From Spirochaetaceae bacterium (lineage in GTDB: Bacteria; Spirochaetota; Spirochaetia; Treponematales; Rectinemataceae): a DNA stretch of 42,496 bases. The stretch covers positions 1 through 42,496 of the forward strand of contig JANXYO010000094.1 in NCBI GenBank assembly GCA_025356015.1. The letters are read 5' to 3'. Below the pieces are notes generated by a model. That model did no database searches. It saw only the letters and a program-made list of their open reading frames with translations, and was not told the origin of the DNA. The position numbers were made by a program, and so were the translations under genes. Of this stretch, positions 33,865 through 42,117 are shown in pieces (position 1 is the stretch's first letter; every line of letters begins with the position of its first letter).

Positions 33865-35405
33865 GCGATGTCCTCGGCCGGCGCCGATCCCGTCATCAGC
33901 GCGAGGAGGGCGTGGGCGCTCCCCTGGCCCTCGTTGCCGCCAAGGTGGACAAGGGAACCCCGGTACAGGATCGCGATGCGGTCGGCTATCGGGAAGAGCT
34001 CGTCGAGGCTCGAGGAGAGCAGGACGATGGCGCTTCCCTCTTCTGCGAGCTCGGCTATCCTCCTGGCCGCCGACTCCTGGGCTGCGAGGTCGAGGTTCTG
34101 AAAGGGCTCGGCGAGGATCGCCACCTTCCTTGTCCTGTCAAGCTCCCTCGCAAGGACAAGACGCTGTCTGTTGCCCCCCGACAGGGAGCCGGCCGCTATC
34201 CCGGTGTCGGTGGAAAGGGAGAAGGCCGAGGCCATCGCCGCGGCGCCCTCAGAGAGGCTTCGCTTGAGGGCGAAATCCACAAGGCCGTATTCCCTCCGCC
34301 TGAGCACGAGGATATTGTCGCGGAGGCTCGCCGATGCCGCCAGTGCACGGCCCTCCCTGTCCGCGGGAACATAGGCGAGCTCCTCCGCCCTGAGCCGGCC
34401 GCGCGGGATGCCGCCGAGCTCCCTGCCGCCGATGCGTACGGAGCCCTGGGTAGGGGTCAAGAAACCCGAGAGATAGTCCTCGAGCCGCCCCAGTCCGTTT
34501 CCGGCGAGGGCGGCTATGCCGAGGATCTCCCCCGGGGCCACCGAAAAGGAGAGCTGCCTCGATCCTCGGGCGAGGAGGAGGCCCGAGACCTTGAGGGCAG
34601 CCTCCTCTTCCCCCCCGAATCGGGCCCTGGTCCCCGATTCGGGTCGATGCCGGGCCGGGCCTCCGACCGAGAGCGGTGAGCCGCTGCGCGACATTAGCCG
34701 GGACAGCCCGGCCTCGCCCACTGCCCCCGCGGCGAGCTCGGCCACGACCCTCCCCTCCCGCAGGACGGCGATCGAGTCGGCGACACCGAGGACCTCGGCG
34801 ACCCTGTGGGTGATGAAGAGGACGGCCTTTCCCGAGTCGGCGAGACGGCGCAGGAGGGAAAAGAGGCTCCCGGCCTCGCTTTCCGAGAGTATCGAGGTCG
34901 GCTCGTCGAGGACCAGGACCTCGCCACCGCGCGCGAGGGCCCGCGCTATCTCGGCCTGGCGCCTCTCCGGCGGGCTGAGATCGGAGGCGCGGGCCCCGGG
35001 ATCGAGGTGGAAGCCAAAACGCTCCACGAGGGCGGCCGCCTCGACCTGGGCCCTCTTGCGGTCGAAGAGGAAGCCCATCCTCCTCTGCTCAGAACCGAGG
35101 GAGAGGTTCTCGGCGACGCTTAAGCCGTCGGCGAGGAGGGACTGCTGGGGCACATAGCCTATCCCCGCGGCCTCGGCCTCTCGCACGCTCCCCAGCCTGA
35201 GCCTCCTTCCCCGGACCCAGAGCGCTCCTGAGTCCGGGACCAGGAGGCCCGCTATCATCCGGGCGAAGGTGCTCTTGCCCGCCCCGTTCTCGCCCACGAC
35301 GGCCTTTATTTCCCCTGCCGCGAGGCCGAGGGACACCCCGTCGTTCGCCAGGGTGGCGGTCTCGCTGAAGTACTTGGTCAGGCCGCGGGCGCTGAGCATT
35401 TCCAT
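33861..35405 (-). CDS. ABC transporter ATPase with two fused nucleotide-binding domains
   Basis: A 514-residue protein of the RbsA/YufO type. The first domain has Walker A GENGAGKST (residue ~40) and Walker B VLVLDEPTS, but its signature is a degenerate LSPPERRQ. The second domain has a degenerate Walker A (GNGLGRLED, no Lys), a full signature LSGGNRQR and Walker B AILAEPFQNLD. So one composite site (first Walker A with second signature) looks active and the other looks dead. Loss of the second Walker A Lys is common in this family. It drives uptake with the two permeases and the binding protein. It starts 22 bp after the binding protein gene. Confidence 0.93.
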   Translation of the reverse strand: MEMLSARGLTKYFSETATLANDGVSLGLAAGEIKAVVGENGAGKSTFARMIAGLLVPDSGALWVRGRRLRLGSVREAEAAGIGYVPQQSLLADGLSVAENLSLGSEQRRMGFLFDRKRAQVEAAALVERFGFHLDPGARASDLSPPERRQAEIARALARGGEVLVLDEPTSILSESEAGSLFSLLRRLADSGKAVLFITHRVAEVLGVADSIAVLREGRVVAELAAGAVGEAGLSRLMSRSGSPLSVGGPARHRPESGTRARFGGEEEAALKVSGLLLARGSRQLSFSVAPGEILGIAALAGNGLGRLEDYLSGFLTPTQGSVRIGGRELGGIPRGRLRAEELAYVPADREGRALAASASLRDNILVLRRREYGLVDFALKRSLSEGAAAMASAFSLSTDTGIAAGSLSGGNRQRLVLARELDRTRKVAILAEPFQNLDLAAQESAARRIAELAEEGSAIVLLSSSLDELFPIADRIAILYRGSLVHLGGNEGQGSAHALLALMTGSAPAEDIA

Positions 35406-35427
35406 GAGGGATCAGCCTGCGATGGGA

Positions 35428-36453
35428 CTAGAGGCCCTTGACGGGAAATGCGAGGCTTCCGGACCTGAGCCGGGCGAGCATGGCCTCGAAGCTGGCCCTC
35501 AAGCCCGGCGGAAGGGCCTTGTACGCGGCCCCGGATGCGTCAAAGTCGACATAGCCATCCTTGACGCCGACCACATCGGCATTGCCGTAGAGCGGGCTCT
35601 TCTCCCCGAGTGCGAGCAGCTTCTTAACCCGCTCGTACACGAGGCGGTCCTGCCTGAGGATGGCGCAGCCCACGATCGTCCCGGGGGCGAGGGCATAGCC
35701 GTCACCGTCGAACCAGAGGGCGTACTTTCCCCTGCCCTTGGCGGCGTTGATGGCGCCCTGGCCTGCCCCTCCCGCGATGGGAAGGATCACGTTGGCCCCG
35801 GCGTCGAGGAGGGAGGCGGCGAGCTCGGCGGCCTTGTTCGCGTCGTACCAGTTGCCGATTTCCCTCGTCTCGAGGCTAGCCGACCTGTCGGCGTCGACGA
35901 GGCCCTTCGTGAAGCCGGGGACGATGAGCTTGTCGAAGCTAGGGTAGCGTTGGGCGACGACGATGCCGGCCTTGTGGCTTGCCGAGGTGCCGGGCAGGCC
36001 GCTCGATCCGACGAGGCCACCCAGGTAGCCGACGATGTAGCCTTCCTCGAACTGGTTGTAAAGCACGGTGTGGATGCGGGGGTTCCCGGGCAGCCAGCCG
36101 TCGGCGACGAAGAAACGCGCGGCGGGGAATGACTCAGAGACCTGGCGGCAGAGATCGGGCATGGCGGGATTCGAGCTGACGATGAGGGAGAACTCCCCCG
36201 TCGCCGCGAGGGCGGAGAGCTTGTCCAGCCATTCGGCCTGGTTGAACCCGGCCTCGACCACCTTCAGGCTGGCGCCCGGACTCTCGTCCACGGCCCGCTT
36301 GGCTCCGGCGACAAGCTGCTCGTAGATCGGGCTCCCCGACACGACACCGGGGACGAAGACGCAGACCCTCGGGCCACCCGCGGCCGCGGCGAACGCCGCG
36401 CAGAGGGCCGAGAGGGCGAGCGCAGCCAGGATCCTTGAAGCTGTATGTCTCAT
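35428..36453 (-). CDS. BMP/PnrA-type substrate-binding protein
   Basis: A 341-residue periplasmic binding protein of the basic-membrane-protein family, which binds purine nucleosides or related ligands. The signal peptide (ILAALALSALCAAFAAAAGG) is followed by a periplasmic-binding fold: VCVFVPGVVSGSPIYEQLVAGAKRAV, FSLIVSSNPAMPDL, GYIVGYLGGLV, KAGIVVAQRYPSFDKLIVPGFTKGL and ILPIAGGAGQGAI. The Cys in SALC could be a loose lipobox, though the residue before it is unusual. An AGTGAGG site lies upstream of the ATG. It is first in the transporter operon and divergent from the MerR regulator. Confidence 0.9.
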   Translation of the reverse strand: MRHTASRILAALALSALCAAFAAAAGGPRVCVFVPGVVSGSPIYEQLVAGAKRAVDESPGASLKVVEAGFNQAEWLDKLSALAATGEFSLIVSSNPAMPDLCRQVSESFPAARFFVADGWLPGNPRIHTVLYNQFEEGYIVGYLGGLVGSSGLPGTSASHKAGIVVAQRYPSFDKLIVPGFTKGLVDADRSASLETREIGNWYDANKAAELAASLLDAGANVILPIAGGAGQGAINAAKGRGKYALWFDGDGYALAPGTIVGCAILRQDRLVYERVKKLLALGEKSPLYGNADVVGVKDGYVDFDASGAAYKALPPGLRASFEAMLARLRSGSLAFPVKGL

Positions 36454-36481
36454 GCTCGATTACCTCACTTCTCAATGTAAT

Positions 36482-36503
36482 ACGCCGGACAGTATACTGG
36501 CGT
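36482..36503 (-). promoter_or_regulatory. Candidate MerR operator at the transporter promoter
   Basis: CAGTATACTG (36490-36499) is a perfect 10-bp palindrome, flanked by ACGCC (36482-36486) and GGCGT (36499-36503). Read on the minus strand it contains TATACT, a good -10 box 38 bp before the binding protein ATG, with only a weak -35 (TCGAAT at 17 bp). A good -10 with poor -35 under a dyad fits a promoter that needs MerR-type activation. Confidence 0.38.
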
Positions 36504-36572
36504 CCGCATGGCGATTCGACGACCGCCTTCCTTACGCGGTGCGGAGTTGACGTGAAAGGTGAAGTTCATCAT

Positions 36573-37043
36573 ATGGAGAGCGCGGAAAGCCCACAGACCT
36601 ACCGCATCGGCGAGCTCGCCGCTGTGTTCGGGGTGACGAGCCGGACCATCAGGTATTACGAGGAGCTCGGCCTCCTCGAGGCATTTGAAAGGGAAGACGG
36701 TGGCCACCGCAGGTACGACGAGCGGAACGCCGTCCATCTCAAGCGCATACAGCAGCTAAAGGACTATGGCCTCAGCCTCGCGGAGATCAGCGAGCTCTTC
36801 GAGCTCGCGAAACAGGACCGCTCGGGCGAGAGGGTGCGCAAGCGCCTGGCCGAGAAGTACCGCGAGAAGCTCGGCGAGGCCGAGAAGCGCAGACAGGCCC
36901 TCGAGGCCTACATCGAGGACCTCTCCTGGCACATCGAGCAGCTCGAGCGGGTCCCCGACTTCTTCGACTGCCCGGGGGCCTCATGCGCGTCCTGCAGCTT
37001 CTCGGAGCGATGCGACGTGCGCCTCCTCCTGAAGAGGGCCTAG
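36573..37043 (+). CDS. MerR-family regulator with four-Cys C-terminus
   Basis: A 156-residue regulator. Residues ~10-77 form the MerR DNA-binding domain (YRIGELAAVFGVTSRTIRYYEELGLL, HRRYDERNAVHLKRIQQLKDYGLSL). A long dimerisation helix follows (~85-127). The end carries C133, C138, C141 and C147, i.e. CX4CX2CX5C. SoxR also ends in four Cys that hold a [2Fe-2S] cluster, but with different spacing, so metal or cluster binding here is only a suggestion. The start ATG is the first one giving the normal MerR N-terminus; longer frames go to 36435. It sits between the transporter operon and the FGGY kinase, and probably controls both. Confidence 0.88.
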   Translation: MESAESPQTYRIGELAAVFGVTSRTIRYYEELGLLEAFEREDGGHRRYDERNAVHLKRIQQLKDYGLSLAEISELFELAKQDRSGERVRKRLAEKYREKLGEAEKRRQALEAYIEDLSWHIEQLERVPDFFDCPGASCASCSFSERCDVRLLLKRA

Positions 37044-37046
37044 CTC

Positions 37047-38531
37047 GTGGCCTATCTTTCCATCGACATCGGTTCCTCTGTCGTGAAGGCGGCCTACATC
37101 GCCGAGGACGGGCGGCTCCTCGGCCTCGCGCGCCGCAACTCGCCCATGAGCCACTCGGGCCAGGCCCACGAGGCCGACGCCCTCGCCTGGATCGAGGCCG
37201 CAGCCTCGGCCAGCAGGGAGCTCGCGGCCAGCCTGCCCGGCACAGAGCTCAGGGCGGTCTCGGTGAGCGGCAACGGACCAACCCTCCTGGCGGCCGACTC
37301 CCGTGGCCTCCCCATCGGTCCCGCCCTCTCCTGGATGGACAGGAGGGCCCAGGCCGAGGCCGCAGAGGTCTCGCGTATAGTCGAGATGCCCGTCGATCCC
37401 TCGTTCTACCTGCCCAAGGCCCTGAGGCTCTGGCGCTCCTCCCCCGAGCTCAGGCAAAGGGTCCGCTGGTTCTTCTCCTGCCCCGAGTATCTCCTCTACG
37501 CCCTCTCGGGCGAGGCTGTCACCTACCTTCCCCACCCAGGCTACGCGCCATACATCTGGGACTCCTCCCTCCTCGAGGCCCTTGAGCTCCCACCTGAGCG
37601 CTTCCCGCCCTTCGCCCCCCCCTGCCGTCTCGTCGGCTCAGTTCCCTCGGGCGCTGCCGACCGCTTCTCCATCCCCAGGGGCATGGCTGTCGTCGCGGGA
37701 TTCCCGGACTTCCTCGCTTCGATAGTCGGCTCGGCTGCCGTCGAGACGGGCATCGCCTGCGACAGGGGCGGCACCTCGGAGGCCCTCAACCTCTGCGCGG
37801 CGAAACCCTTCCCGGGCAGGGAGCTGCTCTCCCTGCCGCATGCCATCGATGGCCTGTGGAATGTCTCTGCGGGGCTCTCGACGGCCGGCAAGGCCCTCGA
37901 ATGGCTGGCCGGGTCAACGGGCTTCCTCGACGGGGCCAACAGCGAGTGCTCAGAGGCAGGCAGGCCCGAGGAAGCGACGGCCCGCCTCCTCGCCGCGGCC
38001 CGGAGCTCGCCGCCGGGATCCAGGGGACTCCTCTTCCTGCCATTCCTCGCTGGTGAGCGGGCTCCGCTCTGGGATCCCGACCGCAGGGCTGCCTTCGTCG
38101 GCCTCTCCCTTTCCCACGGGAGCGCTGACCTGGCCAGGGCAGCCTGCGAATCGATAGCCTTCGCCCTCCGCCAGGCGGCCGAGCTGGCGACCGGGGCCGG
38201 ATTCCCCTTCCGCCTCATGAGGACGAGTGGATCGCCCGCCCGGAACCCCTTCCTCAACAGCCTCAAGGCCGATGTCCTCGGCCTTCCCGTCGAGGCACCC
38301 GAGGTGTCGGACTGCGAGCTCGTCGGCGACGCCTGCGCCTGCGCCGTCGCCCTGGGCGACTCTCGCAGCCTCGGCGAGGCATCACGCTCCCTTGTGCGCA
38401 TTGCGAGCCGCCACGAGCCCGATCAGTCCCTCGCCGCCACCTACACCGAGCTCTACTCGGCCTTCAAGGCGGCTGTCCTCGCCCTCGGCCCCGTCGACCA
38501 GCTCCTGGCCCGCTACCGGGCCGGGCACTAG
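37047..38531 (+). CDS. FGGY-family carbohydrate kinase
   Basis: A 494-residue kinase of the xylulokinase/gluconokinase superfamily. The N-terminal phosphate loop is YLSIDIGSSVVKAAYI. The middle has the substrate-site AVSVSGNGPTLL, the likely catalytic D221 in AGFPDFLAS and DRGGTSEALN (239-248). The C-terminal half has the FGGY signature FLAGERAPLWDPDRRAAFVGLSLSHG and GSPARNPFLNSLKADVLGLPV. The substrate cannot be deduced; SGNGPT differs from the typical xylulokinase SGQMHG. The start is GTG, three bases after the MerR stop, so both genes are on one transcript. Confidence 0.92.
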   Translation: MAYLSIDIGSSVVKAAYIAEDGRLLGLARRNSPMSHSGQAHEADALAWIEAAASASRELAASLPGTELRAVSVSGNGPTLLAADSRGLPIGPALSWMDRRAQAEAAEVSRIVEMPVDPSFYLPKALRLWRSSPELRQRVRWFFSCPEYLLYALSGEAVTYLPHPGYAPYIWDSSLLEALELPPERFPPFAPPCRLVGSVPSGAADRFSIPRGMAVVAGFPDFLASIVGSAAVETGIACDRGGTSEALNLCAAKPFPGRELLSLPHAIDGLWNVSAGLSTAGKALEWLAGSTGFLDGANSECSEAGRPEEATARLLAAARSSPPGSRGLLFLPFLAGERAPLWDPDRRAAFVGLSLSHGSADLARAACESIAFALRQAAELATGAGFPFRLMRTSGSPARNPFLNSLKADVLGLPVEAPEVSDCELVGDACACAVALGDSRSLGEASRSLVRIASRHEPDQSLAATYTELYSAFKAAVLALGPVDQLLARYRAGH

Positions 38532-38539
38532 GGCGGCCA

Positions 38540-38552
38540 GAGGCCGGGCCTC
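38540..38552. terminator. Hairpin between convergent genes, possible two-way terminator
   Basis: GAGGC-CGG-GCCTC forms a strong 5-bp stem inside the 24-bp gap between the FGGY kinase and the FecR-domain gene, with outer GGCG and CGCC that could pair further. There is no T-run on either side, so an intrinsic terminator is uncertain. Confidence 0.28.
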
Positions 38553-38555
38553 CGC

Positions 38556-39575
38556 CTATCTCGCCGGAGCGAAGGGATCGATCGAGATCGAGAGGATAAG
38601 GACGGGGATTCCCACGACGGAGCAGGCCGCTCCCGCGATGGCAAGGGCGTTGGAGGCCGAGGCGTTCGAGTTCCTGAGGTAGATGGCCGCTCCCTGCATC
38701 GCGGCTCCGGCCGCGACAAAGCCGATCGTGGCGACGGCTATGGAGTTCTTGCGCGCAACGCTCTTCTTCCAGGTCCCAAGATCTGCAGCGGTGATGCCGG
38801 CGGGTCCCGGCCCGCCCGGCCCGGACGGCTTGGCAGCCGTTTCCCCTCCAGCGCCGCCCTGGGGCAGGGCTGCCGCCTGGGTCCCGGCCGAGCTGAAGCC
38901 CCTGTCCTTCCAGAAATCCTGTATGTCCTGGGAGATCGGGGCCGTCTCTATGGGGGCGGCGCCGGGCCCCGTCTCGATGGTGGCCATGGCCCCGGCGTCA
39001 AGAAAGACGGGCTCGCTCTCCTGCTCGGCCTCCTTCCCGGCCTCGCTTTTCACTTCGGTCGTGACCTGGATGGCGCCCTCGAAACAATAGACCACCACGA
39101 GGGCCTTCGCTCCAGGCTTCGCCGCGACGTAGTCGCAGCCGAAGTCGGTCCCCCTCACTCCGGCGACAATGCCTGAGGCCCGCAGCTCGAAGGGATTGCC
39201 GCGGGCTGCCAGCTTTTCCACCTTCGACCTGAGCCGTCCGTACAGGAGCTCGAGGTCGGTTGACTGGTCCGAGAGCCCGTGGATCGAGAGCACGGTGTTC
39301 TCCGAGAGCCTGAGCCTTGCCCCGCGCGGCTGCAGGAGGATCTCGGCCTGGGTCTTAGGTCCGGTCTGGAGGACGTCGCCTGGCAGGAGTCGGGTCCCGA
39401 TGGGATCGCCTAGGGAGACGGAAGCCCCCTTGCTCAGGACCATGAGGTCGCTTCCCTGGAGATACACGATCTCGGCATAGCCAGTCACCGCCGCGGCGGC
39501 GGCGGGAGCGGTGGGAGCCTGGGCGCAGAGACCGGCGGCAAGCAGGAGGAAGACGATGACCAAGTTTCTTTTCAT
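38556..39575 (-). CDS. FecR-domain exported protein
   Basis: A 339-residue protein. A signal peptide (MKRNLVIVFLLLAAGLCAQ) precedes a FecR-like beta-domain: DLMVLSKGASVSLGDPIGTRLLPGDVLQTGPKTQAEILLQPRGARLRLSENTVLSI, then GRLRSKVEKL and SGIVAGVRGTDFGCDYV. A Pro/Gly/Ala-rich linker leads to two C-terminal hydrophobic helices (IAVATIGFVAAGAAMQGAAIYL and ALAIAGAACSVVGIPVLILSI). FecR domains of this type occur in spirochaete envelope proteins and do not imply iron transport. The ATG has no ribosome site but a good promoter ends 9 bp before it. Confidence 0.83.
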   Translation of the reverse strand: MKRNLVIVFLLLAAGLCAQAPTAPAAAAAVTGYAEIVYLQGSDLMVLSKGASVSLGDPIGTRLLPGDVLQTGPKTQAEILLQPRGARLRLSENTVLSIHGLSDQSTDLELLYGRLRSKVEKLAARGNPFELRASGIVAGVRGTDFGCDYVAAKPGAKALVVVYCFEGAIQVTTEVKSEAGKEAEQESEPVFLDAGAMATIETGPGAAPIETAPISQDIQDFWKDRGFSSAGTQAAALPQGGAGGETAAKPSGPGGPGPAGITAADLGTWKKSVARKNSIAVATIGFVAAGAAMQGAAIYLRNSNASASNALAIAGAACSVVGIPVLILSISIDPFAPAR

Positions 39576-39584
39576 GGTGAGACC

Positions 39585-39613
39585 ATCATAGATCGGGTCG
39601 GGGCGCCCTGCAA
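39585..39613 (-). promoter_or_regulatory. Sigma-70 promoter of the FecR-domain gene
   Basis: On the minus strand TTGCAG (39613-39608), a 17-bp spacer and TATGAT (39590-39585), five of six to TATAAT. The -10 box ends 9 bp before the ATG, so the mRNA would have almost no leader. Confidence 0.55.
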
Positions 39614-39674
39614 CGCGGGATCCCGGGCTCTCTGACACCGGGTCCCTCGGCAGCGTGGAAAAGTACAGGCGGCT

Positions 39675-39702
39675 TTGCACGGCGGGCCGCGGGCGCTATA
39701 CT
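39675..39702 (+). promoter_or_regulatory. Sigma-70 promoter of the gene before murD
   Basis: TTGCAC at 39675-39680, a 16-bp spacer and TATACT at 39697-39702. The -10 box ends 12 bp before the ATG at 39715, predicting a leader of about 5 bases. Confidence 0.5.
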
Positions 39703-39714
39703 AGGACTCCAGTC

Positions 39715-40680
39715 ATGGATCAGCTCAGTAACGAGATCCGCGTGGCCTACGCCGATGCGGAGATAAACGCGGTTCTCGCGGCGATCCCAGAAAACGCCCG
39801 GAGCTCGACCCACAAGCCTCGGTACACCCAGAACGAGGAGCTCTTCCTCGAGCTAGCCGAGGACATACTGGTGCCGCGCTTCCCCATACACCATGACGTC
39901 AGGGCGGACGAGCCGAGCGCTCCCTATGCCTACGCCCTCAGGGACTTCGTAAAACAGCTGTCCTCGAGCCTTCCCGACATCTACTTCGGCCTCACCTACT
40001 TCTTCGATCCCGCCGAGACCTTAAGGCCACGCTTCTACCGGCTCTACAAGGTCGAGGACTCGATCTACCTCTACATCCTGCGCCTTGACCTCCTGTACCG
40101 GCCCTTCCTCGGCGAGATCGTCGAGCCGGGCACAAATGACGTGACGCCCGCCTACCGCACCCGTCGCCTCTTCATCGAGAGCGAGCTCATCCCCCTCGAG
40201 GCTGTCATGTGGGAGCTCGGGCGGGCCAAGGCCTTCAAGGTCAGGCAACTTGTCTCGAACACCTGGATAGGCGAGACCGGCCGTGGCTACCTGGTCCGCG
40301 GAATCTGGATGGACAATGACCTCTCGAAGTTCTTCTCCAAGCTCGTCCTCCCCGAGGGGGTCAAGACCTATCCCTTCTATCCCCTGTTCTGCAAGTACAA
40401 GACCATCTGCGCCGAGACACCACAGCCGGGGCCCGAAGGCCGCAAGCGAATGCTCCCCCTCCTGCACCGGGCCATTGGCCTGCTCGCGCCGGAGATGGAA
40501 CGCATCCAGAACTCGCTCTACAACACGCCATTCTCCGAAACCATGCAGGAATACACCGAGCTCAGGAACCGGGTCCCTCCGGCCTGGCGAGAGGTCCTGC
40601 GCGGGGTTTCGACTCGCGCCTATCTCAACGATCACGACATGAAGGAGTTCTCGCTTGAATTCGCCGCTCCAGTCTCTTGA
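39715..40680 (+). CDS. Unknown soluble protein coupled to murD
   Basis: A 321-residue protein not assigned to a family. It is rich in aromatic and charged residues, with segments such as LPDIYFGLTYFFDPAETLRPRFYRLYKV, YLYILRLDLLYRPFLGEIVEPG and GVKTYPFYPLFCKYKTIC; it has no signal peptide or membrane helix. The first 20 codons of the longer frame from 39655 overlap the promoter, so ATG 39715 is preferred. Its last 26 bp overlap the murD start, and the murD ribosome site lies inside it. Such tight coupling suggests a role near cell-wall synthesis or simply shared expression. Confidence 0.78.
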   Translation: MDQLSNEIRVAYADAEINAVLAAIPENARSSTHKPRYTQNEELFLELAEDILVPRFPIHHDVRADEPSAPYAYALRDFVKQLSSSLPDIYFGLTYFFDPAETLRPRFYRLYKVEDSIYLYILRLDLLYRPFLGEIVEPGTNDVTPAYRTRRLFIESELIPLEAVMWELGRAKAFKVRQLVSNTWIGETGRGYLVRGIWMDNDLSKFFSKLVLPEGVKTYPFYPLFCKYKTICAETPQPGPEGRKRMLPLLHRAIGLLAPEMERIQNSLYNTPFSETMQEYTELRNRVPPAWREVLRGVSTRAYLNDHDMKEFSLEFAAPVS

Positions 40681-42055
40681 GCAGCTCCCCGGCCTCCGAG
40701 TCACCGTCATGGGCCTCGGCCTCAATGGCGGCGGCCTCGCGAGCGTCCGCTTCTTCGCGCAGCGCGGAGCCACGGTCACCGTGACCGATATGAAGGACGA
40801 GGCTGCCCTCGCCGAGAGCGTCGCCGCCCTCGCCGGCCTCCCGGTCCGCTTCGTGCTCGGCCGCCACGAGCTCGACGACTTCCGCAAGGCCGACATCGTC
40901 ATCAAGAACCCGGCGGTGCGCCCGGACTCTCCCTTCCTCCTGGCCTCCAGGGCCGTCGAGACCGACCTCTCGGTGTTCCTGCGCTTCAGCCCCTCGCCCC
41001 TCATCGCCATCACGGGATCAAAGGGCAAGTCCTCGACCTCGAGCGCGATCCACTGGGGCCTGGTCGCGGCCGGCCGCAAGGCCTTCCTCGGGGGCAACAT
41101 AACCGTCTCGCCCCTGGGCTTCCTCGACTCGACCGGACCCGACACCCCCGTCGTCCTCGAGCTCTCGTCCTGGCAGCTCGCCGACCTCAAGGACATGGGG
41201 GTCCTCAAGCCCCGCATCGCCCTGCTCACGAGCATCATGCCCGACCACATGAACCGCTACGCCTCGATGGACGAGTATGTGGCCGACAAGCGCCTCATCT
41301 ATGCCGACCAGGACCAGGATTGCTACACGATCTGCAACCGCGACGACCCCTGGGGCCGAGCCTTCGCCCTCGAGTCCAGGGCCAGGGTGCGATGGTACTG
41401 CGACGCCGACGAGGGCCTGCCCGGAGCCTGGCTTGACCCCTCCACGAGGAAGGGCTGGTTCTCGGAGCGCGGGCCGGGGAGCTCGCCCGATGAGATCCTC
41501 GGCGGCGAGCTCCTCGTGCCCGGCCACCACCAGCGCAAGAATCTCCTCGGGGCCGCCCTTGCCCTGCGGCTCTTTGGCGTCGACGCCGCCGCCATCCGCC
41601 CGGCGATGGCTTCCTTCCCCGGGGTCGAGCACCGCCTCGAGTTCTTCGCCGAGAAGGACGAGGTGAGGTGGTTCAACGACTCGGCGGCCACCATACCCCA
41701 GGCCGTCGGGGCTGCCCTCGAGAGCTTCCCCGGCCCCGTCGTCCTCATCACAGGAGGGACAGACAAGAACCTCGACTTCGAGCCAGTCAGGAGGGCGTAC
41801 AGGAAGCCGAGGATCATCATCCTCCTCTCGGGCTCTGGCACGGACAAACTGCGGACCATCCTCGACCAGGACGGGATCGAGTATCTCGGGCCCTACACCG
41901 AGCTCCAGGCCGCCGTCCGCGAGGCCGCAGCCCGGGCCCGGCCAGCCGACACCGTCCTGCTCTCCCCCGGCTGCACCTCCTTTGGCATGTTCATCCACGA
42001 GTTCGACCGCGGCAGGAAGTTCAAGGAGATGGTGCGCTCAGTTCTTGGGGTCTAA
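40655..42055 (+). CDS. murD: UDP-N-acetylmuramoyl-alanine--D-glutamate ligase
   Basis: Cytoplasmic peptidoglycan enzyme that adds D-Glu to UDP-MurNAc-L-Ala; 466 residues. It has an N-terminal Rossmann domain (VTVMGLGLNGGGLASVRFF), a P-loop ITGSKGKSSTS near residue 120, ELSSWQLADL, SIMPDHMNRY, the carbamylated-Lys region VADKRLIYADQ and the C-terminal ligase part (NDSAATIPQAVGAALESF, ITGGTDKNLDF, LLSPGCTSFGMF), all typical of MurD. The start is TTG at 40655, chosen because AAGGAG lies 7 bp upstream; the next ATG would cut into the Rossmann domain. Confidence 0.95.
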   Translation: MNSPLQSLEQLPGLRVTVMGLGLNGGGLASVRFFAQRGATVTVTDMKDEAALAESVAALAGLPVRFVLGRHELDDFRKADIVIKNPAVRPDSPFLLASRAVETDLSVFLRFSPSPLIAITGSKGKSSTSSAIHWGLVAAGRKAFLGGNITVSPLGFLDSTGPDTPVVLELSSWQLADLKDMGVLKPRIALLTSIMPDHMNRYASMDEYVADKRLIYADQDQDCYTICNRDDPWGRAFALESRARVRWYCDADEGLPGAWLDPSTRKGWFSERGPGSSPDEILGGELLVPGHHQRKNLLGAALALRLFGVDAAAIRPAMASFPGVEHRLEFFAEKDEVRWFNDSAATIPQAVGAALESFPGPVVLITGGTDKNLDFEPVRRAYRKPRIIILLSGSGTDKLRTILDQDGIEYLGPYTELQAAVREAAARARPADTVLLSPGCTSFGMFIHEFDRGRKFKEMVRSVLGV

Positions 42056-42104
42056 AGCTTGTCCGACACGACGAAGACGCTTCCCGCTTCCGGGTGGGAT
42101 ACGG

Positions 42105-42110
42105 TAGATT
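42105..42110 (+). promoter_or_regulatory. Candidate -10 box before the HD-domain gene
   Basis: TAGATT ends 7 bp before the ATG at 42118. The -35 region is poor (TTCCCG at 18 bp). No ribosome site is present in the 62-bp gap after murD. Confidence 0.28.
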
Positions 42111-42117
42111 TCCAAGC

